64,000 nucleotides of DNA from Tetrahymena thermophila SB210. Taxonomy: Eukaryota; Ciliophora; Oligohymenophorea; Hymenostomatida; Tetrahymenidae. Below, piece after piece: positions 41,097 through 54,100 of the stretch. The notes under the pieces were generated by a model, which made no database searches, was not told where the DNA came from, and saw only the letters and a list, made by a program, of their open reading frames with translations. A program made the position numbers and the translations under genes. The stretch spans positions 1 to 64,000 of the forward strand of contig NW_002475961.1 of assembly GCF_000189635.1 (NCBI RefSeq), written 5' to 3'. How positions within the stretch are numbered: the stretch's first letter is position 1; each line of letters starts with the position of its first letter.

Positions 41097-44000
41097 TCAA
41101 ATATATTTTATCTTAAAGTCATTTTAATCCCATTTATGGTATTTCTTTACTTCGTTCAAATCAATATTCATGTTAAATATGGGATTAATACAGTCATCTT
41201 TGCTATGACCAATATACCATTAATCAATGTTATCAAATAGAAGGGATTTATGCCCTATGTCAATATTGTTTAAGCTAGGCTTTTAAAGTGTTTTAGAGCT
41301 AGCTTTATCAATACTTTCATGGGAATGACCTTGATTTTATTGAATATTAAATATTTCTTAGTTTAAGAAATAGCTAGGCCTTTTACTGCCAAACTGACCG
41401 TTTTATGATTCTTACCTTGATTAAAACATAGAATTACCTGCTAATTATTATTCTTAACTACTATCCGTAAAACCTCTTTAAATACTATTATGAATTAAAT
41501 GTTTCGAATTTAACATTAATTGACTATTTGTTTCAATATATGAGCTAGGACACTCATTTTCTGGTATTTCTGATAGTTTTTTTTTTCCCATGGTCCTTTA
41601 GAATTATAATAAATTACTTTATTATTTGGTTTCATATTATTTGTTTTCTATTTGTTCATCTAATACAAATTCAAATTTTTTAGAATTTTCTTTTTTGGAA
41701 TCATCAGAAAAAGGAGATTATTACTAATTCTTTTCACAATCGCTATGAAAATCAATTTAATTATTTGATTGGTCCTCACAATTTTTTTCTGCTTATCCTT
41801 CTTAGTTATTGGTTTTGAATGAATATTATTTAGATTCTGCGAGAACACAATTTAGTTCAGAACCTTCAATATGTTCATCATTTATAATCTGTTAATTTTT
41901 ATCATTATTGTATTATTAAGAGAAATATGACTCCTAACTTTTTTCTAATTTTGTATCATTTTATTATTATGCAAATTAAGACTATTTTCTCTTATATCCA
42001 TAACTCTATTTTCTTTTAGTCGACATACAATCTTTAATATCTTCTTCATCTTACTCAGTTTGATTTTAGAAAGAATTGAGTAATTTATTAAATTTCGATT
42101 AATTACCTATCATTCTAGTATTTTTTTTATTCTATTTTCTCTCAACTTTATTCATCTTTTTGCTTATAACTATTTTGTTAAGCTTTTTTCTTCGTTCAAT
42201 TTAGGTCATATTAGCTATCAAAATAACTCTCTCACAATTATTGTGAGGGAAGTATTGATAGAAAGATTTTTTACTTTCAAATTCTAGATCTATTTAGCTT
42301 TTTTTCACCTTTTGATTATTTTCAACTAAATCATTTTGCATATTTTTTTTAGTGTTTCTTCTTTGTTGTTTTAGCTATAATTCCTCTTAATCTTTTAACC
42401 GCTAATCTTTCATTTATTGCTATGATTTCTCTTAGGAATTGTCTTTTTTTTCAGAAAACAAATAATTGAATAAACTCTCAACCTTTTTGACATTGTACTT
42501 AATTTAGCTGGATGTTAATGACTATTTTCTAGTTTCATTTATTTTAAATATCTAAGTACCTATTCTATCTGGTTCTGAATTATTATTAAATTTAAGGTTC
42601 TCTAAAATAGAATTAATTGCATTTATTTGATTAAACTTCTAATCCTCGCTTAGTTACTAATTTAACTAGATATCTAAAATCTATTTACCAAGCTTTTCTG
42701 ATATCATTTGATATTAGATACTCACATTTTGATTTAGTATGCCATCATCTATATACCTCATCTCATTATTTAATGCGTCGTACTCATTTTTATTGCTACC
42801 GTGCATGGATTTAGAGTGAGTGCTGTTCCTTGCAATTGATTTTGTTTTGTAGCTATTCTTGTTTTCATTTAGGAGTTATTCAGAAAGATCATTGATTCCT
42901 AATCCCATAAACTAATTTTAGCTGCCTGAAGAACCAATCGATAGTTGATATAAGGTATTCATTTTGCTCTAATATTTTGAATGAAATGAACTGGATTTTT
43001 AATAACTTAAATTTCCTTTATCCTCAAAATTTTTGAAACTTTTACCTAGCTGAGTGTTAGTATTTTGTAAGTATGCATCACTACCATATAGCAGATGTTC
43101 TCCAATTTTAACTTTATTATAATCAGATTCTTCCAAAACATTTTCACTTGAAGGGTTTTTTTGTGAAATCTTTCCACTAGAGCCCCCACTTTTAAACTAA
43201 TTAGTGTTGAATTTTTGGGAGTAAATGAAATTGTGGTTTTAATCGTTAACCTATAATACATTTTAGCTGTTGTCTGATATTTCATCTTGGCTTTTTTAAT
43301 CATTATATATACCATTTTACAGTTTTTGTGAGTTTCTTTTATTGATTGAGGTAACTGATACTCTTTCAGATTTTTCAGAAGCCATAGATTTATTCATTCG
43401 GTTATTGCTTGGTTCGCAATCAGAGCTAGATTATCTAGAAGATTCTGAAGACATGCTTTCAATTCCATACTCTTATTCATACTAATCCAAAAGCCTTTCT
43501 CCTTCCTTTTCATCGAAATCACAGAATTTAGCTATCCTTTTCTGTACAAAATTCAATTTCAATAATGTTTTGAATTTCAACTTTTTTCTTAAGTAAGTTC
43601 GCAAAGAATCTTAAGGAGGTGAAAATTAAAGTTTCCTGATCAAAAACTACTTATTTGCAATAAAGTGGATTAAAGGACACTCTCCCATCAGATGGCTCTG
43701 TTATTTATTATTGTTAATTTTGTAATAAATAAATAAATTAATTTTTTTTATAATTAAATTGAATACTTCACTTTAACAAGCGAAACATTAAATATTAAGT
43801 TAAGAATAGTTATTATAATTTAATATGCTGTCTTTTATAGCACAAAACATTTCATAATCCTCTGGAGATTCTTTTGTGAGCAACTCGATAAAATCTTGTC
43901 TTTTTAAAAAAAATAGATCTTTAGCCACTTTAAAAAATAAAAATATCATATTACCTTTTGATCATCAGTAACGTAGTAAATTCTTTTGAGCAAATGGAAT

Positions 44001-46317
44001 ACCTCCTAGGTTACCCAGTGAAAAAACTAACTCCTCCAAAGTGATCTCCTTTTTTCAAACTTTGTAAAACCTTTGTTTTACTTTAAAATGCTTTATTTTA
44101 ACTAGATGCAGAAGACGTACTATTATTTTCTAAAGACTCAATAGAATCTATTATTATGTCTACCTCCCCTTTTTAGATAAAGTAAATCGAGCAATCGTCT
44201 TGCTAATCCTCAAAACATATTACCTCTTTAGGAGCACAGCGGTACTCGTGGATCAGCTTCACTGTTCTCATTATCATAAAATCTGTAAAGTTACTGCTAA
44301 AAATGGGTGATTCTTTTAAAATAAATTTGTTAGCTTCCAAGAGTAACTCATCTCTAAGTAAATCAGAGAGCTAAGAAATTATTTTTTCTTCTTTTTCAAT
44401 ATTAGAATTCTTCATTTCTCTCCAATAAAAATCTAAGTACTACCTTATCTTATATTATAAATCTTAATTCACATTTTTTTGATCCATATAATTGTTAATT
44501 GTAAACAAATTATCTTTAATTTCCTTTTCTCTGCTATTAAAATCCATTAAAATCATACCTATGGAATTCAAACTATAACCAAATACACCACAAGCTATCA
44601 GCATAGTAAATATGCACAAAATCATCTCAGTATCATTTGTCTATCATTAAAAAATAAAATTATACTAAAATTATAAATTTTATTTAATTAAAAAATTTAA
44701 CATTAATGCAATTAAAATATCAATTAACTTAATTAATTAATATGACGATTAAAAATATAGCTTTAATATCATAAAAGTATCATTTTAAAATGATTTTAAA
44801 GTAAAGAAAATATGTAAATTATAAAAATGGTTTATTAATTAATTTACAGGTAGAGTATCTCCATAACCTACTGTTATCATAGTGACCATAACAAAGTAAT
44901 AAGCTCTTATATATTAAGCGTACCAAGGAGATTAGTCTAAATTATAAAAAACAAGCCATGAACTTGAAGTGGTGTAGGTAGTTTAAACAAATGCTGCAAA
45001 AAGCCAGACCTAACTAAATAAATGCGCAACAAATAAAATAGTAAAAAGTAGTTTAATAAGAGAAACAATATTCATTGCTCTTGGACTGAGGTGAAATCTT
45101 TCTTCTATTTTTCTTATAATATCGCTCATATGGCGGACCTTTAAAAGAATAAAAAGAACTATAGAGTCTGTTAATTTATATCCTTATTATGAAGGGTCTT
45201 GAATACTTCCCATTCTTTCATAATTTAAAAAGTGAATGAATAGAGGAACTACACTCAAAATATCATAAACGTAATACTTTTTAATATAATTTAAAAATAT
45301 CAGATTTCGCTAAGTAATTAATGAGCCCTTATCATAGTAACAAGTATTCATATTTATGAAAATATCAACTAAAAGAAATGCTGGAATAAACCAACCAAGC
45401 ATCAAAGGTATTATATCTTTAAATCTCATTTTAAAAACAAAGTTTATTGGCACAAAATAAAGGCAAAAAATGATAACAAATAGTTGGATTAGGTCCCACA
45501 AAAATTTATATGTATTGGAAGGGGAAAACACAGGTATGCATGAGCAGAGACAATTTACTTTTTAACTGATCCAACTATGGCTAAATAAATTATTAAAATA
45601 ATACAAAATAGTATTCTTAGTTGCATTTATCAAATTTTCATGCTTTTAAATGCCTTTGCTAGTATCATTTATAAAACTTTTGTCGTTAATCAGATTGTAG
45701 GCTAATTCATTTAGCACTTTCTATCTTCTTGATTATAAAGAATTCACCCATTTTAAAGCAATATCCTTCAGCTTCATAATTAATGGAAAGTTAGTTTAAT
45801 CTGCAACTTTATCTTTTCCTTCATAAATTTAAGTATAATTGTAATAAAGCTTCTTAAAAATTTCTTAGCCTTGATATGGGTTAGGTTTTTTGTGGATTGA
45901 GACTTGGGAAGAACTTGTCACCCTTGAGTTTTAAATTTTTAAATTTGAAGTAAAAGTCACTGATTTAGATCCATATCTGTTTTCATATTAATTAAAATTT
46001 TAGCTGTCGCTTGTTTTATCTAAATTATTCTAATCTTTTTTTAGATGAAGCAAGTCAGATTCTTAATCATGAATTTCATTTAGCATACTTTGCTCATTTT
46101 ATTGAGCCATACAAAAACTTTACTGATTTGAGTCATGATTAAGTATTTCTTTTGTAATAGATTAGTTGACTGCATTAGCAAATTCTTCTTTCTAGCCTTT
46201 GTATCCCGACATAATAATTTAGGTTCTCTTCTTGCCTCTTGCTTATCTAACTGGACTAGGATTATGCGTTTAAGCTGCTTCATTTTTAACTCTCTCTTCA
46301 TCTTATTGAGTTTCCAT
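41097..46317 (-). CDS. Divergent CNBD potassium channel with zinc-knuckle-like tail (K4)
   Basis: Exons 44848-46317, 43955-44640, 43767-43899 and 41097-43697 total 1,629 residues, all in phase. The start METQQDEERVKNEAA opens a long polar N-terminus. Six membrane segments begin near VFSPSNTYKFLWDLIQLF and the filter is MITVGYGDTLPV. S6 and C-linker precede a CNBD with a Ser-rich insertion (SLENNSTSSASSQ) and GDHFGGVSFFTGQPRRYS, which keeps Arg residues where K1-K3 have none but lacks the Glu of FGE. The knuckle CFACQSESHLMGEC is split by an intron (43698-43766). The very long tail contains FPHNNCERVILIANM, matching the tail block of the other channels. It is more distant from K2 and K3 than they are from each other. 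Confidence 0.92.
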
Positions 46318-48263
46318 GAGTTATTTATTAATTTTATAGGTTTTAATCTATATTTTTATTAATTCTACTTAATTTAATTAGATAAGTATTGACCAAGCTT
46401 GAGTTTTATATATAAAAAAAAGATGTTTTTGTTAATTATATAAAGAGAGAGAGACAGAGAAAGAAAGAATGAGATATATAGAGAAATTGATCGATAATAA
46501 AAAACTTTATTCTACTAAATTTATTGCTCGAATAAATAAATGTATGGAATATACCATACATTTTTTTAAATTGGCTGATTTAAAAAATAAATTATCAATA
46601 ATTAATTACTTATTGTTCTTCATAAAAATATATTCATTAGTAGAAAATCAAAAAAATATTTATATCATTTAAATAGTGAAAGCAATAATATATAATTTAC
46701 AAATATATAAAAAATAAATTCAATTTCAATAATGAAAAACTAAAATTTGAAAATAAAATTGAGTTTTCTCAAAAAACCCAAGTTTGTTAATTAGAAATTA
46801 TTATTAAAAAGTAAAGAATATTTTTTGAAAGTAAATAATTTTTATATAAATAAAAAAACAAAACATTTTATTTAAATAACTAAAATAGAAGTTATTATAT
46901 TTTATTTTAATAATTTATCATTTTTATTATAATAAAATTATGATTACTAAAATTCATGTAAATATTTAAATGATAAATCTTGTTAAAGATTGATTTCTTT
47001 AAAATAAAATAAATTTATTGTTTATATTACTATTTATATGTTCAAATACAACAAATTAAAATTTATATATTTTATTAGGATATCATTTCATTAAAGTTTT
47101 ATTTTAATGAAAAAATAAAGCTCTACTAAATTAAAAAGAATATGTTTATTTTTAAAATAAAATATTATTGAAACAATATTTGGTTTTATGTATGTTTTTA
47201 CTTTTATTTTAAAATCTTTTTTTTTTTCTTAGATAAACAGATTTCATTATCTAACCATAACATCAAAAATATAATCCAAATTATTTTTGTTTCTATAATT
47301 AAAGTGAATAAAGCTCTAGGATTTTTAATCTAAAATAGTATTTTTTAAAAATTTTTAATGAATTATTAAAAAATTAGAAATTTTTACAGCAAACACTACT
47401 TAATAAATATAAATTAAGATATTTTTTAATTTTCTTTATTAAATATTTATATAAATTACACTACATAGCTAACTAGCTTTATCATTTATATATCTATCTA
47501 ATAAAAAAATAATATATGTAGCTTATTTTTAGTAAAAAAAGGCAATTTTAAAATTCTAATTTTACAATAAATGATAATTTAAATATACTTTTCTTATTTT
47601 GAAATAAGTATTTATAGCTATTAATGCATCGCTCATATCTAATTTCATTAATAAAGGTTTTTTATATTTAGATAAAAATAATTATTTATGAATAAAATAT
47701 TTAGCAAATTTTGCTTTTAATTCTTTTAAAAAATAATTAAAATTAACTATTTCTGAATAAAATGTTAATATTTTTAATAGAATGACATCGTCCTTTACCT
47801 TTTACTTGTATTTTATTTTAAGTTAAATTTTTTTATAAACCAATCCTTAAATATCAAAAATATATTTTATAAATTTGGTATTAGCGAAAAAATATATCAG
47901 TGATAATTAATAACAGGAATTTGATTTTATTAAATTTAATGAATTATTAATTTTTGATAAAGTGTGCTGAATAAAATAAAAACGAAATAAAAATGAAATC
48001 TTAAAATAATCAAATTACATATTTTAATTATGAATAAAGCAAAATGGTTTAGAAAATATTTGTAATTAATAGGTTGTAAAGCAAGTTTATTTGTTCTGGA
48101 ATTAATTAGATTTTTTCAGTTCCATTCTAATTTCAAACAAAATATAGCTAAAAAAAAATAATTAATTTTTGATCTAAGTTTATTTAATAACACAAAAAAA
48201 AAATATCTACATACAAGATATCATCATTTAAAAAAAACAACATTCACAAAAAGCTCCTCAAAA
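46318..48263. other. Intergenic region, no gene seen
   Basis: Almost 2 kb of AT-rich sequence between the divergent K4 and CX9C genes. A short purine run (AGAGAGAGAGACAGAG, near 46445-46465) precedes an 88-codon ciliate-code ORF at 46469 that has no protein character. Promoters of both flanking genes should lie here, but no element can be named. Confidence 0.6.
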
Positions 48264-48619
48264 ATGAACAATATGGATAAAGAACAAAGAAAAAAGCTTG
48301 AAAAGCAAATGTAATTAGCTTTAATTACAAGCATACAACAATAATTCCATCTCTTTTTGCAAATTGATTACTCAATCTATACCTATTTTTAATATTTTTG
48401 TTTTTAAATAGTTAATTAGGTCACATCAAAAAAGAAGATATTCCTATTGGTAAAGTACCTGTTGATCATAAATTTAGTACTAAATGCAAGGACTATTACA
48501 ATGCTTACGATCTTTGCCTCAAAGAATCCTATGGTGACTGGGTCAATTGTAAATACTTTAGAAAATCTATGGAAAAGTGTGAAAGAGAGTACCATATCTT
48601 CCCCTTGTCATAAAATTGA
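48264..48619 (+). CDS. Twin CX9C (CHCH) small mitochondrial protein
   Basis: Exon 1 (48264-48310) and exon 2 (48412-48619) join across a 101-bp intron to 84 residues ending at TGA 48617-48619. The acceptor at 48411 was chosen because it alone restores the frame (KQIQLGHIKKEDIP). The C-terminal half contains CKDYYNAYDLC and CKYFRKSMEKC, each C-X9-C, separated by ten residues, which defines a CHCH helix-hairpin. Such proteins are imported into the mitochondrial intermembrane space and oxidised by the Mia40 pathway. Many assist cytochrome c oxidase or complex I assembly (Cmc1, Cox19/23, NDUFA8/NDUFB7-like). The subfamily cannot be fixed by eye. Confidence 0.92.
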
Positions 48620-49115
48620 AGGAAGGCACATAAATACATAAAAAATTATGATACATTTATAAATAGCTTACATGATTTTTAGATGAAGGAAGCATCTAAA
48701 ATAATTTCAAAATAAAATAAAAGATAGGAATTAATTAAATAAATAAATCAGAATTAATATTAGATTAACTTTATATACATGTAAATATATTCACTATTAA
48801 AACTCAACTTAGTAAAATTTACAATCGACTTTCCTTATTTTTTTATTTATTTATTCAATTGTAATTGTGTTTTGATTTGATTTGCTTTCTTATCTTTCTT
48901 AACATTTGATTTTCTTCTACTATTAAAACAACTATTAATTAAAAAAACAAATTGCTATCAAAAAAATTCTAAATTATTAATGAAAAAAAAAATTTAATAG
49001 TAATAATAAACAATAGTAAATAAAGAATGACTCTTAAGCCTACATATAAACAATATAGATTTATAAATGAGCAAGGTTATAATTGATTTTATTTTTTTGT
49101 TTTTTATTTATTTTT
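48620..49115. other. Convergent intergenic region
   Basis: AT-rich spacer between the 3' ends of the CX9C and F-box genes. Nothing recognisable. Confidence 0.6.
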
Positions 49116-50096
49116 TCATTCATTTTAGTTATTATTGTTGTTATTATTATTATTATCGAGATTATCGAAGAATTACAATGGACTAAGGCTTGAAGAAAAT
49201 GATAAATTGCTAAAATGAAAATCTTAATACATTATATTTAGAAATTTTTGTTTGTTTTTAATTTTAAATTCATGTTCTTCCTTCCAAATAGCAAATCTGA
49301 ATTTTTAAGTAAACGTAATTATCAATACTTGTTTTATAAACCAATCTACTTTAATTTATTTATAAATATTATCCATATTTTTTTATAATTCTCCTTAGGC
49401 AACATCTTTTTTATTAGAATGCTTCTTTACACTTATAGCTGCTTAACCCCAACGAGGTGAAATATAACCTGTGTCAGCTAACTATATATACCCAATACCG
49501 TTTTTTAAATCTTCTGTGAGCCTCATATAAAAAGTTATCTTACCTTAAGGTATATTTGGGTCTCCTGTTAATTTTATGAAGAACACAAAATAACCTATCT
49601 AAAAAGCTTCCAGTCTTTCAATACCATGAGAATCATAATCACCTAAGTACACTCCTTTATAGCATATTTTGTTGTGATATTTATAAAAAATCTTTCTCCA
49701 ATCACTAATATTAGCAATTTATTAATTATGTTAATTAATATCGATGATAGTAGGTAAAAAATATTCTTCTATTTGGTTCATTTAATAAAATTATTATTTA
49801 GTTAAGTTTTCATCTACAGGTTGCATCGAACACTATTCTTTATATTCCTATATTTTCATTTCATAATCTGTAACAGGTGGTATCCCAATAAAGTAGATAA
49901 GCTTTCTTTCCTTAACAAGATGCTCCCAAATATTGGTATCAGTAAACATAAATTAGATTGGTTTGGCTTAATAAAAATTCTCTATTTCAATCAAATCTAA
50001 AAAATCAATGATTTTCATAAAGAGATAGTAATCTAATTGCTAAAAAAGAGTTTATCCCCTATCATTTTCTAATTATGTTTGTTCTAAATTTTGCAT
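49116..50096 (-). CDS. F-box protein, FBXO31-like
   Basis: A single 326-residue exon runs from MQNLEQTQLENDRG to TGA 49116-49118. Residues about 20-65 form an F-box (LFMKIIDFLDLIEIENFY... then NIWEHLVKERK), the Skp1-binding module of SCF ubiquitin ligases. The C-terminal half holds WRKIFYKYHNKICYKGVYLG, then FIKLTGDPNIPQGKITF. The TGDPNxPxGxxxF motif is characteristic of the substrate-binding domain of FBXO31 and related plant F-box proteins. It therefore probably selects substrates for ubiquitination in cytosol or nucleus. The end is low-complexity, with an Asn run before the stop. No intron is needed. Confidence 0.85.
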
Positions 50097-51123
50097 GCTT
50101 TAAAAACAAAAAGAAAATAGTAATCAATTAATTTTAAATTCAATATCAGATTTTAGTCAATAATAACTTTCCTTATAATCTAACAATATTCTTCAATTTT
50201 TAATTAATATCTAATAATGTACTATTATTATATATATTATACAATACTATTAATAAATTCATTCATCAGTCATTCAGTCAGTCAGTAATAGCTTTATTAA
50301 TTCATCTATCTTAAACAAACACATGACATCTATTCTTTTTTTTTTTAAGCAAACCTTGAATTATCTCCCATTTAATAAAGATATTTCAAAATAAATTAAA
50401 ACTCTTCTTATTCATTGTAAAATCGAATTTTCTTACCTTATTTTAATAAATTATTCATAAAAAACTTCATTTATACGTGAAAAGTAGATAAAACAAATTA
50501 TTTATTGTTTAATTTATATAAAAAAATAAAAAAAAAATATGTTTGGATTTTATTCAAATTACTTTCTACTTATTTAGTATATCAATATATCTACCTACAT
50601 ACATACACATTTTTAATATTAACAATAAATAAAACTAATTAAATTACAAATATATTTTAATGTATTTAATTAATTTCAATAAATCTTAGAAATTATTTTT
50701 CAATTAAATTGAAAATTTTTGATTGTTTTTTTTTAAGTTAAATTAATTGATATGAAAAGTATTTGCTTTAAGGATAATTAATTAATTTCTGTAGTGATTA
50801 AGAATTAATTTCTAAATTTTTTCTTAGAAAAAAAGAATGAATTAATTATTCATTCTAACATTATATAATTGATAAGGGGAAATATAACTCACTCACCATC
50901 AAGCTAAAGAAATATATTTCGTAATCCTTAAGTAAATTTTTTTTTTTCAATCAGCAAATCAAAAATAATGATTTTCTGAATTTATTTTATATTAAATTAG
51001 AAAGCTTACAATAAATATTTTAAATTTGCTTAAATAAGTATTTAGCCTTTAGCCTTTTTTATTTTTTTTATAATTAATAATTTATAAAAAGATTTGTTTA
51101 ATATACTAATTAATTTTTTATAT
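50097..51123. other. Intergenic region, no gene seen
   Basis: About 1 kb of AT-rich sequence, with a short CAGT-type run near 50270-50285 and an A/T-only stretch. No protein-like frame on either strand. Confidence 0.6.
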
Positions 51124-54100
51124 TCAATAAATCCCGCTTGAATAATATTAACTATTTTTGTACCTTAAATTTTTTATTTAAGAGAGTATTTATGAATAGT
51201 CTGAACTTTTTAAATAATTTATCCCTAATCCTTAAAATAATTCAGATATGATGATGTCATTATCTACTTCTATTTCATTATTTTGGTTGTTTTAGTCAGA
51301 ATTGAAGTTTTCTGTTTGCTAGATTTCTTTCCCTTCCTTGCTTTAATGTTTTTTTAAATTTGGTTTATGGTCTTAAATGCTTCTTGTATTTTTACGAGTT
51401 GAAATAGTCTATGAACGTATTTAATTAGGGTTTAAAGTACTATTACCAAGACTAAAACGATTTGTTTCTATTGTTTCTTTTAAGTTAATAATATTTTGAT
51501 CATTCAGATTTTAAGCTGAATATAATGTATCTGAGTTATAGCTTTGTGAATTTTTAAAATGATAGAAATATACTTTTTACTGGTTTTTCTCAAAATCATT
51601 TATAATTTTTTACCAAAATGTAACAGCTTAAGGCAATTTATTTTTTTTTAAGTTAGAATTTGAATTGCTTGTAAGCAATAGTACTATTTATTTTTCAACA
51701 ATATTATATTAACTATTTGCACTTTTTAAATTCTTTTATTTTAATTGATTAGGAATATTTTGGATTTTAGATTGCATTTTACTCAGAGTATAGGAAAATA
51801 TTTCAACCCAATCTATTAAGTATTTGCATTAAAGCTAAAATATCTGCTACACTTGCAAGTTTCTAAATTCCCTGAAGCATAAATGCAAATATAATTTATT
51901 TTTAGAGTTAAATTCACAGCTATTGAATTAGATCTGAGAATCATAAATGATAAATTAAACGACATCGTCTTCATTTAGTGTATTAATAATCTAATTAATC
52001 TAATATTAATATCTTTCGAATTGAAAAATATTTGATTAAGGATCAACTTCTATTACTATCCACATATTTATCTTCGTTTTGTTATATTTTTCTAATTCAT
52101 ATTTTAAAAATGGATCTTTTTCAACATTTGTTTTTTCTTAAATCTAGTTTATCAATTAAAGAGAGTCATATTTTGCTATTTCCAAAATAAATTCATTATT
52201 TTCTAAAAAATCTGATAAATTTTATAAACCAGTTTCATAATTTCTGAAGTATAGATTAATTTTTTACTTAATTAAGAAGATCTACTATAAAACCTATTCG
52301 CAAATCAGACTTTGTTCAAATTTGAAAACATTTTTATTGAAGCATTAATCAATTTAATTATTAATCATTAAATTGGCTGTGATTTCTAATTCTAAATGAT
52401 TGCAGTAGTTTAAAGCAATAACTTTATTTTTAATAAAAAGAATCTTTGCCTTTACTAACTCAGCTTAAATAAGTTTAAATTATACTTCGATATCATTTTA
52501 AAAATTTTGGTATATTTGAATTGCATAATTTATATTTTTAAGGGAACTGATTTCTAAATTTAGATCTTAAAAACTTTTCTTTTCCAAGTTATAATTACAC
52601 TCTTCGTTTTAAGCTATAGCTAACATTTTTAAATCGAAGGCAAGATCTAAATATAATTATTTATTTTCTTTATTTAAATTTCCCTCACCTAAATTATCCA
52701 AAACTTATCCATAAGAAACAAAATCAAGTTATTATAGGATAATTGTAAGAGCTGATTGAAAAGAGTCAGCTGCTTCACTATATTTTTGTATTTTAAGATA
52801 TTGATTTCCTATCTGTTCATAGCAAATTATTTGTTAAGAAAAATTTTTAACTTAAATAAAAATATCCAAAGCTTGGTAAAATTGGAGGATTGAAATATCA
52901 TTGTTTCCCATTAGACTATTCATTTTTGCAAGCTTTAAAAGATTAAATATGCCTTTAATCGAATGTACAATAATTTACATTTCAACAAATGTTAAATCTA
53001 CATCATCCAGCCCTATTAATTAATCTTCTTCATCCATATGTTCTCTACAATTTTTGGAAGGTTAAAGAGAAGAATGAAAAGATGAGTTCAATATTTGCAT
53101 TTCTTCAGTTTTATTAGTTTCTTATTTGAGTTAATTTAAATTTTTAATAATATTGTCTTCATTTTGCTATTAAGTGAATTTCGCTAGGAGTTACAGTTGA
53201 GAGATATTTTCTTTGGAATTTTATAATTGAGTAAAAATTTAACTTTATTTAAATATTGACTTATTTAATTTTTGATTATTTTATTGATATTTGTTAAGAG
53301 CAGAGGATTGATTGATGTTATTGTTATTCTTTCCTAGAGAAAGAGAAGGGTATTCATCTTTTGCATAGTATTTTTTCATTTAGCTCTGACTTAGATTATT
53401 ATTATTATCATTATTGATATAGTTGTTTGTAGCTTTCTGAGAATTGGCTTTATTTTTTTAGTTTTCATTTTGAATAATTGTATTGTTTTTTATTGCTTAA
53501 ATTAATTTTTGCAAAGGAATTTCTTATGTTTTATAGAGAACGATAGTAAAATGTAATAAGTTAAATAAAAGCCACACAAATACCAAACCAAGCTCAATTT
53601 TTAAGATCATAGAATTTAATGGTAAAAACTGCAAAGTTACTTCTTCCAAGATGTGAGTTCTATCTTTTTAAACTCTCCCTATTAGCATAGGTTTATTATA
53701 AATAATTTCTTTAGTAAAAGAGCTCTAAATACTCATAACCATAACAGGGTAAAGAATCGATAAACTATGTATAAGTTAAATAAAATATATATTTTTAAAG
53801 AAAGAATTTATTAATTAAATAATTAATTAAATAACATACTATGTTTCATTTTATCTCTTGAATTTAAAAAAGAAATTGGTAGTGTTAACTCTTGATACAA
53901 TATTGTAACTTCCATTTTAAGCAAATTAAGAAATATAATTAACTGAGTTGTTAAAATTAATTTTATCTTAAGGGTCAAATGATACTGATGAGTTGTACTC
54001 TATATCTATCCAAGATTTCAAAACTTAACTAGATGGATCCCAATACCTGTGATGATAAACCTGTTTTACAAATAAAAATTAATTAATTACAGTTTTTCAT

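Noticed and set aside
41058..41240. + strand ORF (MDLIFILYFYNFNSN...)
   Set aside because: It is antisense to the C-terminal exon of K4, whose minus-strand frame is continuous and family-matched.
46469..46731. 88-codon + strand ORF under the ciliate code (MRYIEKLIDNKKLYS...)
   Set aside because: It lies in AT-rich spacer, has Ile/Asn/Lys/Tyr composition expected of random A/T sequence, no neighbours in phase and no recognisable domain.
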